Assembly: GCA_965221635.1 (NCBI GenBank) | Contig: OZ244902.1 | Coordinates: 2,976,001 to 3,040,000 of the forward strand | Source of the DNA: JAAXHB01 sp965221635 | GTDB taxonomy: Bacteria > Actinomycetota > Acidimicrobiia > Acidimicrobiales > Aldehydirespiratoraceae | DNA: 64,000 nt | Reading direction: 5' to 3' | In this document: positions 61,103 through 64,000 of the stretch, piece by piece | Position numbering within the stretch: position 1 is the first letter of the stretch | How the letters are laid out: each line of letters begins with the position of its first letter | Made by a program: the position numbers and the translations under genes | Notes under the pieces: model-generated | Seen by the model: the letters and a program-made list of their open reading frames with translations, nothing else | Told to the model about the DNA's origin: nothing | The model's database searches: none

Positions 61103-63000
61103 TCGACGCGCGCACCCTGCCACAGGACTCGGTGTTGCGCGCCGACGTGTGCGTGATCGGCGGGGGCGCGGCGGGGATCGTGGCGGCGCTCGAACTGCGA
61201 GATTCGGGGCTGAGCGTCGCCTTGGTCGAGTCGGGTGGGCCCGACGGCGAGGATCCCCTCACTCGCAGCCTCAACGAGGGAACGTCGGTGGGTCGCCCGC
61301 TGCGAAACCTGATCGACCCGGTGCCTCTCGACGTTGTTCGCCTGCGATGGCTGGGCGGCACCACCAACCATTGGGCCGGTTACTGCCGCAGGCTCGAACC
61401 GGTGGACTTCGAGCGTCGGGACGATCTGCCGGTGAGCGGATGGCCGATCACCTACAACCAGATGGAGCCGTACTGGGAACGGGCGGCGCGTTGGTGCGCC
61501 ATCAGCAACTCCGACGACGACGCCGGCCGTTGGAGTGAACGGGTGGGCGTGCCGGCGCCGATTCGGGCCAACGAGGCGGTTCACACCAGGGCGTTTCAGG
61601 TGGTGGGGGTGATGGCGTTCGGGGACACATACCGCAGCCAACTCGAAACCGCCGAAGACATAAGCGTTGTGTTGTGGGCCAACGTGGTGAACCTCGCGAC
61701 CGACGACGGTCGCAGCGTTCGAGCCGCCGTGGTGCGCACTCTGGGCGGCGTGCGAGCCGAGGTGCGGGCCCGGGCTTTCGTGCTGGCAGCCGGAGGCCTG
61801 GAAAACCCCCGGTTGATGTTGGCGTCCACCGATGCGTCACCGAACGGGCTTGGCAATGCCACCGACCAGGTGGGTCGATACTTCGCCGAGCACCTGCAAG
61901 TGGCAGGCGGTTTCGCCCTGCTGGAGCCCGACACCGATGAGCTGGCCGGTTACACGGGGGTGGACACCACAATCAACGACGGCCCAAACGCGGGCCGCTC
62001 ACACGGAGTGAAGTTCGCGTTGGCGCTCACCTCCGAACATGTGCGCAACACGGGCACCCTGGGCTTGGAAGCGCAGATTCTGGTGGACTCTCTGCCGGTG
62101 GGGGTGCCCGCCCAGCGTTCGGGCCTAACCGCTGCCGACATTTCCGCCTTGAGGGGCCTGCTCACCGCGCACAAGCAGGGCGCGACTCCTCGGCCGGCCT
62201 CCGATGAGCAGTCACCGGCTTGGGGCTCCGAGCAGGTCGAGGCCGCAAGCGGCGACGCCACGCAGAACCTCACCATGCAGCAGCCCGCCACGCTGGGCCT
62301 CACCATGCAGCAGCCCGCCACGCTGGGCCCCGCCACTGGGGGGCCCACCACGGTGGCCTACTTGCAGTGCATGGCCGAGCAGCGCCTTTACCCGCAGAGT
62401 CGGGTGACGCTCGGCGCCGAGCGCGACGCCTTGGGAATGCGACGGATACGCCTGCACTGGCATTACGACGAACACGACCGCACCGCGGTGATCGGCGGGC
62501 TGCGCACGATGGCCGAGTGGCTGGGGTCAAACGGGTTGGGCCGCCTGCAGGTGATCCCGGCGGGAATCACTCTTGGCGCGCCGCACTTCTTTGACCCTCA
62601 ACGGTTCATCAACCTTTACGGCGTGGACGTGACACGCGCCAACGACGAGGACTTCACAATCGGCGTTGGATACCACCACATGTGTACCACCCGCATGTCC
62701 GACGATCCCGCCGACGGTGTGGTGGACGCCAACTGCAAGGTTCACGCCATGGACAACCTTTGGGTTGCCGGGAGTTCGGTGTTCGGCACCGGCGGAACCG
62801 CCACTCCCACCCTCACGATCGTGGCCCTGGCCTGCCGCCTCGCCGACCACCGGAGCGGCGCGTTCACAGCGTGCTCACCTAGCCAACCCCACCCGAGCGC
62901 TGCGGGGTTATTGATCGGTGTTGGAGGCGGTTACTGCTTGGTCGATTTTGGCGGCCAGGCGGCCGTCGTCCATGGCGGCTTGGGCGGCTTGCACACCTGA
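61096..63000 (+). CDS. GMC-type FAD oxidoreductase, large subunit
   Basis: 634 residues from the ATG at 61096, seven bases into the end of the upstream gene. FAD loop DVCVIGGGAAGIVAALELRD, LRWLGGTTNHWAGYC, VLAAGGLENPRLMLAST, and the C-terminal GMC histidine region GVGYHHMCTTRM with NLWVAGSSVFGTGGTATPTL. Electron acceptor and substrate (sugar, alcohol or sterol) unknown. No cytochrome subunit is nearby. A 30-bp tandem duplication at about 62270-62330 repeats LTMQQPATLG. The last 40 residues go beyond the usual end and overlap trpD on the other strand. Confidence 0.87.
   Translation: MLIDARTLPQDSVLRADVCVIGGGAAGIVAALELRDSGLSVALVESGGPDGEDPLTRSLNEGTSVGRPLRNLIDPVPLDVVRLRWLGGTTNHWAGYCRRLEPVDFERRDDLPVSGWPITYNQMEPYWERAARWCAISNSDDDAGRWSERVGVPAPIRANEAVHTRAFQVVGVMAFGDTYRSQLETAEDISVVLWANVVNLATDDGRSVRAAVVRTLGGVRAEVRARAFVLAAGGLENPRLMLASTDASPNGLGNATDQVGRYFAEHLQVAGGFALLEPDTDELAGYTGVDTTINDGPNAGRSHGVKFALALTSEHVRNTGTLGLEAQILVDSLPVGVPAQRSGLTAADISALRGLLTAHKQGATPRPASDEQSPAWGSEQVEAASGDATQNLTMQQPATLGLTMQQPATLGPATGGPTTVAYLQCMAEQRLYPQSRVTLGAERDALGMRRIRLHWHYDEHDRTAVIGGLRTMAEWLGSNGLGRLQVIPAGITLGAPHFFDPQRFINLYGVDVTRANDEDFTIGVGYHHMCTTRMSDDPADGVVDANCKVHAMDNLWVAGSSVFGTGGTATPTLTIVALACRLADHRSGAFTACSPSQPHPSAAGLLIGVGGGYCLVDFGGQAAVVHGGLGGLHT
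62270..62330 (+). repeat. 30-bp in-frame tandem duplication inside the GMC gene
   Basis: CTCACCATGCAGCAGCCCGC followed by CACGCTGGGC occurs twice in succession, giving LTMQQPATLG twice. It lies in a low-complexity linker between the FAD and substrate domains. Confidence 0.9.
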
Positions 63001-63955
63001 GGCGAGATCATCGACCACTTCGGCCACCACCAGAGCCGCGCCGGCGTTCAGCGCCACAATGTCTCGCACGGGCCCCGGCTCGCCTTGCGCTATCCCCCGG
63101 AGCAGTTCGGCGTTTTGTTCGGGGCCTCCGCCGCGCAGGTCACTCAGAGGCTGCTGGGGGCAGGCCCGCGTCGGCGGCGTAAACGGTGCGCGTGGTGAGC
63201 TCACCGTTGCGCAGTTCGATCACCAGGTTGGGGCCGGTTGTGGTGAGCTCGTCGAAGGCGCCGTCGCCGCTCACCACCATCGCTCGTTGCGAACCAAGGT
63301 TGCGCAGCGCCTCGGCCATGGTCAGCGCGAAACGTGGTTCCACCACACCCAGCAACTGACGTTTCACGTGACCGGGATGCGCCAGCGGCCCTAGAAGGTT
63401 GAACACGGTGGGAATGCCGATCTCTGAGCGCACCGCGGCCACGTGACGCATCGCCGGGTGGAAAGTCTTCGCGAACGCGAAACCAATCCCGGCCGAATGC
63501 ACCATTCGGGAAACCGCTTCGGGTGCGATGACGATGTTCACCCCCAGAGAGGTGAGCATGTCGAAGCTGCCCGACGTGGACGACGCTTTCACGCTGCCGT
63601 GCTTGCACACCACCGCGCCCGCCGCCGCCGCGCAAAACGAGGCCATCGTGGAAACGTTGAGCGCGTGCAACCGCCGCTGGGTGGTGCCGCCTGTGCCCAC
63701 GATGTCGATGGCCTCTTCGGGAACGTCAAGGGGCACCGCTTCGGCTCGCATCGAGGTGACCATTCCACCAAGCTCATCGGCGGTTGCGCCCTTGATTTGC
63801 ATGGCCATGATGAACGACGCCACCTGCGCGTTGGTGGCCTCGGCCGACAGGATCGACTGCAGCATCGCCCTGGCCGCGCCGGCGCTGATGTTGCGCCCCG
63901 CTGCCAGCGCCGACAGCAACTCCCGCCAACCTCCGTAATCGGAAAGACTGCTCAC
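62908..63955 (-). pseudogene. trpD: Anthranilate phosphoribosyltransferase, frameshifted
   Basis: Start GTG at 63955 (GAGGGG upstream) or 63961. Residues from there are normal TrpD: DIVGTGGTTQRRLHALNVST, CKHGSVKASSTSGSFDML and NLLGPLAHPGHVKRQLLGV. The frame hits TGA at 63142-63140 just after ADAGLPP. The rest of TrpD continues in another frame: LSDLRGGGPEQNAELLRG and DIVALNAGAALVVAEV, to the TAA at 62908. One extra C in the CCCCC run near 63154-63158 explains it; removing it gives GLPQQPLSDLRGGGPEQ. Either a sequencing or assembly error, a real pseudogene or, less likely, a slippery site. TrpD makes PR-anthranilate in tryptophan synthesis. Confidence 0.85.
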
Positions 63956-63964
63956 GAGCACCCC

Positions 63965-64000
63965 TCACGCCGTTTGTGTTGCCACCCGCGCCACCTCGGT
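63965..64000 (-). CDS. Possible C-terminal end of an upstream gene
   Basis: Reading the minus strand from 64000 gives eleven codons and a TGA at 63967-63965, ten bases before the trpD start. Too short to identify; the frame could also be chance. Confidence 0.2.
   Translation of the reverse strand, partial: TEVARVATQTA

Noticed and set aside
1..64000. tRNA, rRNA or riboswitch genes
   Set aside because: No cloverleaf-like or conserved RNA pattern was found in the short intergenic gaps on reading both strands; a covariance-model search would be decisive.

Overview
The window is high-GC actinobacterial chromosome. Hand counts of single 60-base lines give about 72 % G+C in the cell-division operon (29461-29520) but only 45-48 % at 181-240 and 3181-3240. 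The gene set fits Actinomycetota, and Acidimicrobiia-like bacteria are my best guess: a SepF/DivIVA (Wag31) division module with no ftsA, a bacterial proteasome activator (Bpa), an MtrA-MtrB-LpqB-like signalling trio, TTGTCCACA-type DnaA boxes, a PimB-like glycosyltransferase, and frequent GTG/TTG or leaderless starts. The class assignment is inference; no rRNA or tRNA gene is visible to test it. No stretch over about 300 bases lacks a gene.

Layout. (1) 1-8872, minus strand: a secreted or anchored protein cut by the left edge, and a giant exported protein with ten Fn3 domains, a GLUG beta-helix, a Calx-beta domain and an embedded trypsin-fold peptidase. This is the most unusual, accessory-looking part. 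(2) 9097-14333: a DUF255/thioredoxin-fold protein, a thiolase plus DUF35 pair, a nitroreductase and a GNAT-like protein. (3) 14490-20737: dnaE with DnaA boxes in its leader, bpa, a phosphodiesterase-superfamily protein and an Rrf2 regulator. (4) 20775-42256, all minus strand: a long dcw cluster read as mraZ-rsmH-ftsL-ftsI-murE-mraY-murD-ftsW-murG-murC-murB-ftsQ-ftsZ-pgeF-yggS-sepF-yggT-divIVA-dksA-lspA-rluA type. Many junctions overlap as ATGA or GTGA. murF is not in it. (5) 42520-44182: a lipoate ligase-like protein, an HNH nuclease and a small conserved protein. (6) 44309-49150, plus strand: moxR, DUF58 and a transglutaminase-like membrane protein, a typical three-gene set. (7) 49273-54886: DUF3040, dinB, a small membrane protein, then a response regulator, sensor kinase and GerMN lipoprotein. 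(8) 54982-60243, minus strand: 6-phosphofructokinase, ROK glucokinase, SRPBCC protein, glycosyltransferase and queG. (9) 60464-63000, plus strand: a Tat-signal small subunit and a GMC oxidoreductase, converging on a frameshifted trpD at the right edge.

Themes. The dcw operon couples precursor synthesis (Mur enzymes, MraY, MurG) with septal assembly (FtsW/I/L/Q/Z, SepF, DivIVA). Its promoter carries an array of MraZ-type boxes, and a 30-bp inverted repeat lies between mraZ and rsmH. Several genes carry 15-bp in-frame minisatellites, and several 3' ends carry short tandem duplications, some spanning the stop codon. Several plus-strand genes show a -10-like hexamer 6-7 bases before the start codon, which suggests leaderless transcription. 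No CRISPR array, insertion sequence, prophage or classical defence operon was recognised. The best candidate for something undescribed is the giant RGD/Fn3/GLUG/peptidase protein with its unrecognised companion at 1-8872.
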